This document shows, piece after piece, positions 54,911 to 64,000 of a stretch of 64,000 nt of DNA (within the stretch, counting starts at the first letter, position 1; each line of letters opens with the position of its first letter). The stretch is from Pseudogemmobacter bohemicus. GTDB taxonomy: Bacteria; Pseudomonadota; Alphaproteobacteria; Rhodobacterales; Rhodobacteraceae. The stretch spans positions 762,438 through 826,437 of the forward strand of contig NZ_QNHG01000003.1 of the NCBI RefSeq assembly GCF_003290025.1, written 5' to 3'. A model generated the notes under the pieces. That model worked only from the letters and a program-made list of their open reading frames with translations, ran no database searches and was not told where the DNA came from. Position numbers and translations under genes: made by a program.

Positions 54911-57260
54911 CGCGCCTGACCCTTTCCACCGCTGCCAGCACCGCCTCGGGCGTCGCGGGCGCCACCAGGTCTGGCCAGATCCGGCCAGCGCCGCAGGCCG
55001 CCACCGCCTCGGAAAGCGCCGTAAAGACCGAGATCCCCAGCATGAAGGGCGGCTCACCCACCGCCTTGGACCGCCCCACCGTCGCCTCGGGATTGGGCCG
55101 GTTCCACAGCTCAACGTTGAAAATGCGCGGCCGGTCGGAACAGGCGGGGATCTTGTAGGTCGAGGGCGCATGGGTCATCAGTCGGCCCTGTCGGTCCCAG
55201 ACCAGCTCTTCGGTGGTCAGCCAGCCGGCCCCCTGGACATAGGCGCCCTCGATCTGGCCGATATCAATCGCCGGATTCAGCGGAGACCCCGTATCATGCA
55301 GGATATCCGCGCGCAGGATGCGGTTCTCGCCGGTCAGGCTGTCGATCACCACCTCGCTCACCGCCGCGCCATAGGCAAAATACAAAAACGGCCGCCCTTC
55401 GCCCTTCACGCGGTCCCAGGTGATCTTCGGCGTGGCATAATAGCCGGTTGAAGACAGCGAAATGCGCGCCTGGTAGGCCCAGGCGGCAACGCGGGCAAAG
55501 GGGTATTCCTCGCCCGCCACCCGTACCAGCCCGCCCTCAAACCGCACAGAACCGGGCGCGACCTGGTGCTTTTCGGCCAGAAACGCCGCCAGCCGCCCCC
55601 GGATCACCAAAGCCGCCTCGCGCGCGGCCATGCCATTCAGATCCGAGCCCGACGAGGCCGCCGTCGCCGAAGTATTCGGCACTTTCGCGGTATCGGTGGC
55701 GGTGATGCGGATACCCTCTGCCTCCAGCCCGAACACCTCCGCCACCACCTGGGCGACCTTTTGATTCAGCCCCTGGCCCATCTCGGTACCGCCATGGTTC
55801 AGATGGACCGAGCCATCCTGATAAAGATGCACCAGCGCCCCCGCCTGGTTGAGCCAGGTCAGCGTGAAGGAAATCCCGAACTTCACCGGCACCAGCGCAA
55901 TCCCGCGTTTCAACACCTTTGAACCCGCATTCCAGGCCGTAATCTCTGCCTTGCGTGCCAGATAGCCCGCGCTCTCCGCCAGCCGCGCCACCAGCTCATG
56001 CCCGACAAAATCCTCCACCGGCATGTGATAGGGCGTCTTCTGAACTGTCCTCTTCCTCTTGACGGAAATACTCCGGGGGGCTCCGGGGGGCTGGCCCCCC
56101 GGCTCCGCCGCAGCCTCATAGAAATTCGCCCGCCGCACCTCCAGCGGCTCGCGACCAAGGGCAAAAGCCACATGATCCATCACCCGTTCGATACCGATCA
56201 TGCCCTGCGGCCCGCCAAAGCCCCGGAATGCCGTGGCCGAGGCGGTATTGGTCCTCAGCCGGTGGCTCTCGATACGGATCGCCGGCAGAAAGTAGCAGTT
56301 ATCCGCGTGCAGCATGGCGCGGTCGGCGACCGGCAAGGACAGATCCTGGCTCCAGCCGCAGCGGAAGAGATGGGTGAAAGCCAGCCCCAGCACACGACCC
56401 TGATCATCAAACCCGGCCTCGTAGCGGATCTCCAGATCATGGCGCTTGCCGGTGATCACCATATCATCGTCGCGGTCATAGCGCATTTTGCAGGCGCGAC
56501 CGGTCAGCCGCGCCGCCACCGCGCAGGCGATGGCCAGCGCATTGCCCTGGCTTTCCTTGCCACCGAAACCACCCCCCATGCGCCGCGTCTCGACCCGGAC
56601 CGCGGCCATTGGCAGATGCAGCGCATGGGCGACCTTGTGCTGAATCTCGCTTGGATGCTGGGTCGATGACAGGATATGCATCCCGTCCTCCTGCGGCAGC
56701 GCCGCCGCGATCTGGCCTTCGAGGTAGAAATGCTCCTGCCCGCCGACGGGAAAGCGCCCTCCGATCCGGTGCGGAGCGGTTGCGATCGCGGCCGCCGCAT
56801 CACCCCGGGCCCAGATCACCGGCCCCTGCTCGAACCGGCTGCCGGCGGCAAGCGCCTCCTCAATGGTCAGGATCGGTGCCTCTTCCCGGTAGTCGATCCG
56901 CGCCAGCCGCGCCGCGCGCCGCGCGTCCAGATGGCTTTCAGCCACCAGGATGAACAAGGGCTGGCCGTGGAAATGGATGGCATCGGGGCTGAGGAGCGGC
57001 TCGTCATGGGTCGAGGGGGAGCAATCCGGCACCGCGCCGAACTCGGTCACCAGGTCTTCGGCGGTGATCACCCGCACCACGCCCGGCGCCGCCAGCACCG
57101 GGGCAAGGTCGATCCGGTCAACCCGCCCGCGCGTGATGGTGGCAAGACCAAAGGCCAGATGCAGCGCGCCCTGGGGCAACGGAATATCATCGAGGTAACG
57201 CGCGGTTCCCGCGACATGCAAAGGCGCGGAATCATGGGGAAGAGGTTTGCCGATGCTCAT
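54903..57260 (-). CDS. xdhB: Xanthine dehydrogenase, molybdopterin-binding subunit
   Basis: A 785-residue molybdenum subunit. Family segments occur in order: [50 protein letters not shown], and [10 protein letters not shown] with catalytic E736. It oxidises hypoxanthine/xanthine to urate. Around residues 382-405, between NFYEAAAEP and TPYHMPVED, there is an extra Gly/Pro- then Arg/Lys-rich stretch encoded by a palindromic GC-rich repeat; this is not part of the family core. The insertion keeps frame. The gene overlaps xdhA and xdhC. Confidence 0.95.
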   Translation of the reverse strand: MSIGKPLPHDSAPLHVAGTARYLDDIPLPQGALHLAFGLATITRGRVDRIDLAPVLAAPGVVRVITAEDLVTEFGAVPDCSPSTHDEPLLSPDAIHFHGQPLFILVAESHLDARRAARLARIDYREEAPILTIEEALAAGSRFEQGPVIWARGDAAAAIATAPHRIGGRFPVGGQEHFYLEGQIAAALPQEDGMHILSSTQHPSEIQHKVAHALHLPMAAVRVETRRMGGGFGGKESQGNALAIACAVAARLTGRACKMRYDRDDDMVITGKRHDLEIRYEAGFDDQGRVLGLAFTHLFRCGWSQDLSLPVADRAMLHADNCYFLPAIRIESHRLRTNTASATAFRGFGGPQGMIGIERVMDHVAFALGREPLEVRRANFYEAAAEPGGQPPGAPRSISVKRKRTVQKTPYHMPVEDFVGHELVARLAESAGYLARKAEITAWNAGSKVLKRGIALVPVKFGISFTLTWLNQAGALVHLYQDGSVHLNHGGTEMGQGLNQKVAQVVAEVFGLEAEGIRITATDTAKVPNTSATAASSGSDLNGMAAREAALVIRGRLAAFLAEKHQVAPGSVRFEGGLVRVAGEEYPFARVAAWAYQARISLSSTGYYATPKITWDRVKGEGRPFLYFAYGAAVSEVVIDSLTGENRILRADILHDTGSPLNPAIDIGQIEGAYVQGAGWLTTEELVWDRQGRLMTHAPSTYKIPACSDRPRIFNVELWNRPNPEATVGRSKAVGEPPFMLGISVFTALSEAVAACGAGRIWPDLVAPATPEAVLAAVERVRRDV
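56057..56113. repeat. Palindromic repeat inserted in frame in xdhB
   Basis: Contains CTCCGGGGGG twice in tandem (56071-56090) and the hairpin CCGGGGGG-CTGG-CCCCCCGG (56083-56102), preceded by an AT-richer tail (GACGGAAATA). Read on the minus strand, the tail is CCCCCCGGAGTATTTCCGTC. This closely parallels the element in xdhA but in the opposite orientation relative to its gene. Confidence 0.75.
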
Positions 57261-58663
57261 GGTGCCACCCTCAGGACCGAGGTTTCCAGGCCGGCGCGCT
57301 CATAAAAACAGCGCAGCAAAAGGTTCTGTGCGGCGCTCAGGCGGTAGGTGGCCGAGGCCCGCATATCGGAAAGCGGCTGGTAATCCTTTGCGAGGGCGCC
57401 CATCGCAACGCGGATCGTGGCCTCGCTCCAGAGGCTGCCGGTCAGAGCGGCTTCGGTGGCGGGGGCGCGTTTCGGGATACCGGCCATGCCGCCAAAGGCG
57501 ATGCGGGCGGCAGTGATACGGCCATCGGTCACCGTGATGTTGAAACAGCCACAAAGCGCGGAAATATCCTGATCGAAGCGTTTCGAGAGCTTGTAACAGC
57601 TGAGATCGGGCGCCGGAGGAAGGGTGATTGCCTCGACAAATTCGCCGGGGCGGCGGTCCTGTTTGCGGTAATCGAGGAAGAAATCCTCCAGCGGCAGGGC
57701 GCGCCTTTCCGCGCCGCGCCGCAGATGCAGGGTGGCGCCGGCGGCAATCAGCGCGGGCGGGCTGTCTCCGATCGGGGAGCCATTGGCGATATTGCCGCCG
57801 ATCGTCGCCGTATTGCGGATCTGGGCCGAAGCAAAGCGGCGCAAGAGTTCCGCGAGGGCCGGGTGGCTGTGCTGCACCGCCTCGCGCAGCCGGGCGATGG
57901 TGACCATGGCGCCGAGCCGGAGGCCGGTTTCGCTTTCGGTGATCTCCTGCAGGTCCGGGATGCCGTTTAGGAAGATCACCGGGTTCAGTGCGCGCAGCTG
58001 TTTGGTGACCCAGAGCCCGATATCGGTGGCGCCCGCGATCAGAGTGGCCTCGGGGGTGGCGGCGTAAAGCGCGGCGAGCGCATCGGTGTTTCGCGGGCGC
58101 AGGGGGGCTGTCTGCCCCCCTCGGCCTTCGGCCTCACCCCCCGAGGATATTTTCGGACAGATGAAATCGACATCTTTTTCGAGCCAGTCGGGGATGGGCG
58201 CGGATTCAGCGGCCATGGCTGCACGGATGATCGGGGCATAGCCGGTGCAGCGGCAGAGATTGCCGGCAAGCGTGTCGTCATGGGCGGTGTCGCCGTTCAG
58301 ATGGGCGGCGGTCATCGAGGCGATGAAGCCCGGGGTGCAAAAGCCGCATTGGCTGCCGTGATGGCTGATCATGGCCTGCTGGACGGGGTGCATCTGGCCA
58401 TTCGGACTGGTGATGCCTTCGACGGTGCGGATCGCCCTGCCGTCGAGCTGCGGCAGGAAGAGGATGCAGGAATTGACCGCACGGGCGCCGGTTTTATCGC
58501 GCAGGATCACCGTGCAGGCGCCGCAATCACCCTCATTGCAGCCCTCTTTGGTGCCTTTCAGCCCGCGCACCTCGCGCAGCCAGTCCAGCAGGGTTCGGGT
58601 CGGGCTTTCGCCGGCCGGGATATGGGTCTCGCTTCCGTTCAGCCAGAAACTGATGCCGGTCAT
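57257..58663 (-). CDS. xdhA: Xanthine dehydrogenase, FeS/FAD subunit
   Basis: A 468-residue subunit. The plant-type [2Fe-2S] cluster uses C42, C47 and C50 ([11 protein letters not shown]) and probably C66. The second cluster uses C106 and C109 (QCGFCTPGF) with C137 and C139 (NLCRCTGY). The FAD domain follows, with AGATDIGLW and [11 protein letters not shown]. Between the two (about residues 167-188) lies a repeat-encoded linker ([14 protein letters not shown]). It is the first gene of the unit; the ribosome-binding site is weak. Confidence 0.95.
   Translation of the reverse strand: MTGISFWLNGSETHIPAGESPTRTLLDWLREVRGLKGTKEGCNEGDCGACTVILRDKTGARAVNSCILFLPQLDGRAIRTVEGITSPNGQMHPVQQAMISHHGSQCGFCTPGFIASMTAAHLNGDTAHDDTLAGNLCRCTGYAPIIRAAMAAESAPIPDWLEKDVDFICPKISSGGEAEGRGGQTAPLRPRNTDALAALYAATPEATLIAGATDIGLWVTKQLRALNPVIFLNGIPDLQEITESETGLRLGAMVTIARLREAVQHSHPALAELLRRFASAQIRNTATIGGNIANGSPIGDSPPALIAAGATLHLRRGAERRALPLEDFFLDYRKQDRRPGEFVEAITLPPAPDLSCYKLSKRFDQDISALCGCFNITVTDGRITAARIAFGGMAGIPKRAPATEAALTGSLWSEATIRVAMGALAKDYQPLSDMRASATYRLSAAQNLLLRCFYERAGLETSVLRVAP
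58101..58166. repeat. Palindromic repeat inserted in frame in xdhA
   Basis: Hairpin AGGGGGGC-N5-GCCCCCCT (58101-58121), a second small palindrome (GGCCTTCGGCC) and the AT-richer tail CCCCCCGAGGATATTTTCGG then ACAGATGAAA. It falls in the linker between the iron-sulfur and FAD domains. The tail is of the kind scattered through Rhodobacterales genomes. Confidence 0.75.
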
Positions 58664-58915
58664 TCGGTTATCCGCCGCGATACTCCCTGTGGCGGGGCCA
58701 GATCGTCACTCCTGTGCCTGCCGGCCCGATGCGGCGTAGGGCCGGCGGTTTGCCCCTTTGCTTATGGTTTCATCAAGCCGGGGCGGGGCTGGGCTGGCAA
58801 GAGGAAATATCAATCGGGTGACGGAAAGGCACGATCGGGGCGGCCGGCTGCCACCTGTGCGGGCAAAGCGGGTTTCGGCCTTTCGCCGGCGGGGGGCAGG
58901 GGCTAGATTGGGGGC

Positions 58916-61900
58916 ATGTCAGGCGCTTTGAAATTCATCCATCTGCGGACCCATACCGAACATTCGCTGCTGGAAGGTGCGGTGCCGGTGAAGAAACTGG
59001 TCAAGCTGGCGGCGGCGGCAGAGATGCCGGCGATCGCGGTCACCGATTCCAACAACATGTTCTGCGCGCTGGAATTTTCCAGCCATTGCAAGGATGCCGG
59101 GCTGCAGCCGATCATCGGCTGCCAGGTGGCGCTGGATTATGATCCGGCGGCGCCGGGGGAAAAGCCGCGCCTGCCGGCTTCGGTTGTGCTGCTGGCACAG
59201 TCCGAGGCGGGCTACGAGAATCTGATGAAGCTGAACTCCTGCCTCTATCTCGGCAAGGCGGGGCAGCTGGTGCAGGTGACGGTCGATCAGCTGGCGGCGC
59301 ATTCGGGGGGGGTGATCTGCCTGACCGGCGGGCCGGACGGGCCTCTGGGCCGGCTGTTGCAGGGCGGGCAGGAGCCGAAAGCGCGGGCGCTGGTGCAGCG
59401 GCTTGCCGCGATCTACCCGGACCGGCTTTATGTCGAGTTGCAGCGCCATCCGGGCGAGGGTGGGCGGCTGCCGCATGCGGAGGCTTCGTCCGAGCGTGGC
59501 CATATCGAGCTGGCTTACGCGCTGAACCTGCCGCTGGTGGCGACGAATGACGTCTATTTCCCGAAATCCGACATGTATGAGGCGCATGACGCGCTGATCT
59601 GTATTGCCGAGGGCGCCTATGTCGACCAGCTGGAGCCGCGCCGCCGGCTGACGCCACAGCATTATCTGAAATCGGAAGCAGAGATGTGCGCGCTGTTTGC
59701 CGACCTGCCAGAGGCGCTGGAAAACTCGGTCGAGATCGCGCGCCGCTGCGCCTTCATGGCCTATAAGAGGAAGCCGATCCTGCCGATCTTCGCGGAAGAC
59801 GAGGTTGAGGAACTGCGCCGTCAGGCCTGGGAGGGGCTGGAGGCGCGTCTGACTGTGATCCCCCTGGCGGCTCCGCGCGAGGAATACGAGGAACGGCTGA
59901 AATTCGAACTTTCGATCATCGAGCGGATGGGCTTCCCGGGCTATTTTCTGATCGTGGCCGATTTCATCAAATGGGCAAAAGACCACGATATTCCGGTCGG
60001 GCCGGGGCGGGGTTCGGGGGCGGGGTCGCTGGTCGCCTATGTGCTGACGATCACCGACCTTGACCCTTTGCGCTATGCGCTGCTGTTCGAGCGGTTCCTG
60101 AACCCCGAACGGGTCTCGATGCCCGACTTCGATATCGACTTCTGCATGGATCGCCGCGAGGAGGTGATCCAGTATGTCCAGGACAAATATGGTCGCGACA
60201 AGGTTGCGCAGATCATCACCTTCGGCGCTTTGCTGTCGAAAATGGCGGTGCGCGATGTGGGGCGCGTCCTGCAAATGTCTTATGGCCAGGTCGACCGTCT
60301 GGCCAAGATGATCCCGGTCGAAGGCGTCAAGCCGGTCTCGATCACCAAGGCGCTGGCGGATGAGCCGCGCCTGCGCGAGGCGGCGAAGGAAGAGGTGGTC
60401 GGGCGGCTTCTGAAATATGCCGAACAGGTCGAGGGGCTTTACCGCTCTGCCGGCACCCATGCCGCCGGGGTGGTGATCGGCGACCGGCCGCTGGATGAGC
60501 TGGTGCCGCTGTATCAGGATCCGCGCTCGGATACGCCGGCCACCCAGTTCAACATGAAATGGGTCGAGGCGGCGGGGCTGGTGAAATTCGACTTCCTTGG
60601 CCTCAAGACCCTGACCGTGATCAAGGACGCGATCCGCCAGGTGCTGGAGGCGGGGCGGCCCTTGCATATCGGCCCCGATGGCATCCGGCTTTACGATCCG
60701 CCGAAGGGTGCCGAGAACGATATCGGGCATATCCCGCTGGATGACAAAGCGACCTATGAGCTTTACTCGGCGGCGCGCACGGTAGCGGTCTTCCAGGTGG
60801 AAAGCTCGGGGATGATGGATGCGCTCCGGCGCATGAAACCCACCTGTATCGAGGATATCGTGGCGCTGGTGGCGCTGTATCGCCCCGGCCCAATGGAGAA
60901 TATCCCGACCTATTGCGAGGTGAAGAACGGCACGAAGCCGCTGGAATCGATCCATCCAACCATCGACCATATCCTGAAAGAGACGCAGGGCATCATCGTC
61001 TACCAGGAACAGGTGATGCAGATCGCCCAGGTGATGGCGGGCTATTCGCTTGGCGGCGCCGATCTTCTGCGCCGCGCGATGGGGAAAAAGATCGCCGAGG
61101 AAATGGCGAAGGAGCGGCCCAAATTCATCGAGGGCTGCACCGCCACCCACCAGATCGACACCAAGAAATCCGGCGAGGTCTTTGACCTCCTGGAGAAATT
61201 CGCGAATTACGGCTTCAACAAATCGCACGCAGCCGCCTATGCGGTCGTCAGCTACCAGACCGGCTGGATGAAAGCGAACCACCCGGTCGAATTCATGTCC
61301 GGCGTGATGAATTGCGATATCCATCTCACCGACAAGCTGGCGGTCTACAAACGCGAGCTGGACCGGATGGAGGTCCAGGTGGTGCCGCCTTGCGTCAACC
61401 GCAGCCTCGCGGTGTTCTCGGTCAGGGATCAGAAACTGGTCTATGGCCTTGGTGCGCTGAAAAATGTCGGTGTCGAGGCGATGCGCTCGATCGTCGAGGC
61501 GCGCCGGATCAATGGCAGCGAGAAGCCCTTCGCCACGCTTTTCGATTTTGCCCGCAGGGTGGATCTGAAAAGGATCGGCAAACGCCCGATGGAGATGCTG
61601 GCCCGTGCCGGCGCCTTTGATCAGCTTGACCCCAACCGCGCCCGGGTGTTCGAGGCTCTGGACGGGCTGGTGGCTTATTCGGCGGCGGTGCATGAGGCGG
61701 CGGCCTCGAACCAGGTCTCGCTTTTTGGCGAGACGGGCGCCGATATTCCCGAGCCGCGCATGCCCTACCGCGATGACTGGCTGCCGGTGGAACGGCTGGG
61801 GCATGAGCATCAGGCGGTGGGGTTCTACCTCTCGGGCCATCCGCTTGACGATTACATGCCGGCGCTGAAACGGCAGAAGGTCGAGACCCTGGCCGAGATC

Positions 61901-62416
61901 ACCCGCAAAGCGCTGGCCAAAGGCCCGATGGTGGCCAAAATCGCCGGCTCGGTCTCGGCGCGGCAAGAGCGGAAATCGGCGAAAGGCAACCGTTTCGCCT
62001 TTGTCTCGCTTTCCGACCCGACCGGGCTTTACGAGGTCACCTGCTTCTCGGATGTGCTGGAGGCCTGCCGCGAATTCCTCGAACCCGGCAGCAATGTGGT
62101 CCTCACCGTCAAGGTCGATCCGGAGGGCGAGGGCGTCAAGCTGCTTGCCAATGGCGTCCAGCCGATTGACCAGGTGGCGGCAAAGGCCGAGGCCGCCGAT
62201 ATCCGCATCCATATCGACCGGCCCGAGGCGGTGAATTCCATCGCGATGCTGCTCGGCAAATCCGAGGGCAGGATGCGCGGGCGCGTCACGCTTTGCGTCC
62301 CCGACGAAGAGGGGCGCGAGATCGACCTGTTGCTGCCCGATCCTTACCCGGTCAGCCCGCAGATCCGGGGCGCTATCAAGGCGATGCAGGGCGTGGTGAT
62401 GGTCGAAGAGGTCTGA
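58916..62416 (+). CDS. dnaE: DNA polymerase III subunit alpha
   Basis: A 1166-residue replicative polymerase. It has the N-terminal PHP domain (FIHLRTHTEHSLLEGA), the polymerase core with catalytic D404 and D406 (PDFDIDF) and D559 (VKFDFLGLKTL), the helix-hairpin-helix region and a C-terminal OB fold (MVAKIAGSVSARQ). Length and residues match DnaE1-type enzymes. A G-rich site precedes the ATG. It is transcribed alone and converges on the DUF1444-like pseudogene only four bases after its stop, with no terminator seen. Confidence 0.97.
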   Translation: MSGALKFIHLRTHTEHSLLEGAVPVKKLVKLAAAAEMPAIAVTDSNNMFCALEFSSHCKDAGLQPIIGCQVALDYDPAAPGEKPRLPASVVLLAQSEAGYENLMKLNSCLYLGKAGQLVQVTVDQLAAHSGGVICLTGGPDGPLGRLLQGGQEPKARALVQRLAAIYPDRLYVELQRHPGEGGRLPHAEASSERGHIELAYALNLPLVATNDVYFPKSDMYEAHDALICIAEGAYVDQLEPRRRLTPQHYLKSEAEMCALFADLPEALENSVEIARRCAFMAYKRKPILPIFAEDEVEELRRQAWEGLEARLTVIPLAAPREEYEERLKFELSIIERMGFPGYFLIVADFIKWAKDHDIPVGPGRGSGAGSLVAYVLTITDLDPLRYALLFERFLNPERVSMPDFDIDFCMDRREEVIQYVQDKYGRDKVAQIITFGALLSKMAVRDVGRVLQMSYGQVDRLAKMIPVEGVKPVSITKALADEPRLREAAKEEVVGRLLKYAEQVEGLYRSAGTHAAGVVIGDRPLDELVPLYQDPRSDTPATQFNMKWVEAAGLVKFDFLGLKTLTVIKDAIRQVLEAGRPLHIGPDGIRLYDPPKGAENDIGHIPLDDKATYELYSAARTVAVFQVESSGMMDALRRMKPTCIEDIVALVALYRPGPMENIPTYCEVKNGTKPLESIHPTIDHILKETQGIIVYQEQVMQIAQVMAGYSLGGADLLRRAMGKKIAEEMAKERPKFIEGCTATHQIDTKKSGEVFDLLEKFANYGFNKSHAAAYAVVSYQTGWMKANHPVEFMSGVMNCDIHLTDKLAVYKRELDRMEVQVVPPCVNRSLAVFSVRDQKLVYGLGALKNVGVEAMRSIVEARRINGSEKPFATLFDFARRVDLKRIGKRPMEMLARAGAFDQLDPNRARVFEALDGLVAYSAAVHEAAASNQVSLFGETGADIPEPRMPYRDDWLPVERLGHEHQAVGFYLSGHPLDDYMPALKRQKVETLAEITRKALAKGPMVAKIAGSVSARQERKSAKGNRFAFVSLSDPTGLYEVTCFSDVLEACREFLEPGSNVVLTVKVDPEGEGVKLLANGVQPIDQVAAKAEAADIRIHIDRPEAVNSIAMLLGKSEGRMRGRVTLCVPDEEGREIDLLLPDPYPVSPQIRGAIKAMQGVVMVEEV

Positions 62417-62419
62417 TCC

Positions 62420-63420
62420 CTATTCTTCCAGCACCGTCCAGCCGGTATCATGCCAGAGTTGCGGGCCGGTGCGGAGCAACAGGTCGCTGGCGAGGGGCCG
62501 GGGCTCGGCCAGCCGCAGCGGGGAGAGGACCGGGAATGTCTCATGGGGCAGCCGGACATCTGACGAAAACCGTGCCCTGATGGTTTTGACGTCGGGATAG
62601 CGTATCGCCCATTCGGCCAGCTGTCTCAGAATGGCGATTTCCGCATCCCCGGGATCGCTGGCCCAGAGGATCAGGTCGGTACGGGGGATGGCCGCCACGA
62701 TCCGCGCCTTCGTCTGATCCTGCCAGAAGGTGTCCTGCACAGAAATGTCCAGGCATCCGCCCCCATCACCATCTGAATCCGCCCGCCTTGCAGCCGTTCA
62801 GGGTGCAGCCCGGCGGTCATTGCCGGCAGATTGGCCAGCCCGGCGCTGATGGTTTCCCTGCGGTCACAGGCGGAATGACCCACGCTCCTTTCCAGGCAGC
62901 CGGGCGTAAAGACGTGGTTGTTCGAAAACCTCTCCTCCCATATCCCCCAATGAACCTGAAACGCGTCGGTCAGGGTCGTGCTGACGCCCTGATTTTTCCT
63001 CCAGGGCTTCGCGTCCTCGTCGTTGATGTCACGCGGCATCATAATCCGGGGCACGATCAGCTCGGGCTGTGGCGGTTTTACGGTCCGGGGGGCGTTGTTT
63101 TTTGCCGTAGTCTCCTGATGTCGTTGCACCAGGTGCGCAACGAAGTCCTGGACCAGCTGCTCGCGCCCGGCGCCGCTCTTTGTCTCGCGCAGGCTTTCGG
63201 TCAGATCCGGCAGCCCGAGGATGGGTGTGCCTTGGCGCGCCCATGCTCCGCCCCTGTTGCCGGCGTAACGCGCTGCAAGGGCCGGATCCTGGATTTGCAG
63301 CGCGTCCAGCACCATGCGGAGGGTGTGCCGGTCATCCAGCGGGCGCGGCAGATCGGCGAAGCCCGGGGCGGACAGGGCGCCGAGAAGAAGCGAGAGGCAA
63401 AGGGAAACTGGGCGTATCAT
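62420..63420 (-). pseudogene. Frameshifted DUF1444-like exported protein
   Basis: The first part (63420 down to about 62725) encodes a signal peptide (MIRPVSLCLSLLLGALSAPG) and a domain ending GADAWTFLC. The reading then continues in another frame as DTFWQDQTKARIVAAIP and ends GWTVLEE. A single-base change near 62720-62730 would rejoin them into a protein of about 330 residues. The C-terminal half parallels the gene to its right (AAIPTRDTLIW; GWVVLAE), so the two are paralogues. It may be a real inactivation or a sequencing error. Confidence 0.65.
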
Positions 63421-63508
63421 GGTTAAAATCACCGGAAGACTTTCCTGCCGCGCTACCGCGACAAAACGGCAAAGTTTTGCCCCGCATCGCGAAGGACTGC
63501 ACCGGGGA

Positions 63509-64000
63509 TTACTCTGCCAGCACCACCCAGCCCTCGCCTGTCCAGCTGAAGAGATCGGGGCTGACCGCATAGGCCCCGCTTTCCCAGCTGGTTCCGGCCA
63601 GCCCGCGCAGGGCGGCGATGTCATCCGGGCTGCCATCGGCGATCCAGATCAGGGTGTCGCGGGTGGGGATGGCGGCGATCAGGCTCTGATGGCCCTTTGC
63701 CCGCTCCTCCCACAGCGCGGAGATCAGCAGGAGCGAGGATTCGTAATAGCCGTCCAGCCTGACCTGATAATAGGGGCCGGTTTGCGAGATGGTCATTTCT
63801 TTCAGCCGCGCGGCAAGGTTGCTCTGGCTCAGCGAGGCAAGGCCATCGGGGTCCAGCGCCAGCACCTTCATCATATCCTTGTCAAGCGAAGCGGTCCATT
63901 CCGGCTGGTCCACCACCCAATACTGGATCAGGCCGCCGGCAAAGGGCAGCAAGGGCGGCTCCTCTGGCAAAGCAGCGGCCAGCCTCAGCCTGTCGCGGAT
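63509..64000 (-). CDS. DUF1444-like protein (partial, 5' end off window)
   Basis: About 163 C-terminal residues are visible and the frame is open to the window edge. Features are FAGGLIQYWVVDQPEW, a DKDMMKVLALDPDGLASLSQ segment (as in YtpQ/DUF1444, where a strand-rich domain is followed by LGL...L...A..NL), and the end AAIPTRDTLIWIADG and GWVVLAE. No enzyme activity is known for the family. It reads in the same direction as the frameshifted paralogue downstream. Confidence 0.65.
   Translation of the reverse strand: MRDRLRLAAALPEEPPLLPFAGGLIQYWVVDQPEWTASLDKDMMKVLALDPDGLASLSQSNLAARLKEMTISQTGPYYQVRLDGYYESSLLLISALWEERAKGHQSLIAAIPTRDTLIWIADGSPDDIAALRGLAGTSWESGAYAVSPDLFSWTGEGWVVLAE

Noticed and set aside
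58919-62212. A 1097-residue open frame antisense to dnaE
   Set aside because: It is Arg/His/Leu/Gly-rich with no domains and exists because the GC-rich codon pattern of dnaE removes stops on the other strand. dnaE has all catalytic residues.

Overview
The window looks like chromosomal (or large-replicon) DNA of a high-GC alphaproteobacterium, most likely a member of the Rhodobacterales (Paracoccus/Rhodobacter-like). This rests on the GC content, the tight ATGA/GTGA-coupled operons, the methylmalonyl-CoA epimerase/DUF1467 pair, the FecI/FecR/TonB iron island, and GC-rich palindromic repeats inside xdhA and xdhB. Assignment is by protein family recognition only; no database search was possible. 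No rRNA, tRNA or CRISPR array was seen.

Layout. 0-2 kb: a macAB-type efflux pair on the minus strand, with macB running off the left edge. 2-3.5 kb: a stretch without convincing genes. 3.5-24.5 kb: a large catabolic island. It holds a GlcG/HbpS-like protein, a TetR regulator, a ribose-type ABC importer (Tat-exported binding protein, permease, double ATPase, permease), a Zn alcohol dehydrogenase, an aldehyde dehydrogenase, a GMC oxidoreductase, two aldo/keto reductases, a CoA-transferase, an enoyl-CoA hydratase, a Dabb protein, a MOFRL glycerate kinase, a MaoC hydratase, an acyl-CoA dehydrogenase, an SDR, a DUF993 protein and a sugar-isomerase-like TIM barrel. Six promoter regions across 17 kb carry the same inverted repeat, GTAAC-N6-GTTAC or a close variant, in eight copies, so the separate operons appear to be one regulon, probably of the TetR protein. 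The gene set (sugar or polyol import, oxidation to an acid, CoA activation, beta-oxidation-like steps, glycerate phosphorylation) matches no standard pathway I can name. It is the best candidate here for an undescribed system.

24.6-26 kb: a GST and a YafY/WYL regulator. 26-36 kb: an iron-acquisition island with DUF3325, PepSY and DUF3649 membrane proteins, a YncE-like beta-propeller, a TonB receptor, a divergent FecI-type sigma factor, FecR, and a second TonB receptor with an STN signalling domain. 36-42.5 kb: two gene-poor deserts flank one WecA-like glycosyltransferase; the second contains a decayed IS5-family transposase.

42.5-49 kb: mostly housekeeping genes (nitroreductase, EI24-like membrane protein, DUF1467, methylmalonyl-CoA epimerase, a receiver protein, a GNAT acetyltransferase, DUF1993, aspS). 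49-58.7 kb: one long minus-strand transcription unit, xdhA-xdhB-xdhC followed by an ABC ATPase, two permeases and a BMP-type binding protein. It is predicted to import purines or nucleosides and oxidise the base, and ends at a strong terminator. 58.9-62.4 kb: dnaE. 62.4-64 kb: two DUF1444-like genes on the minus strand, the first frameshifted and the second cut by the window edge.
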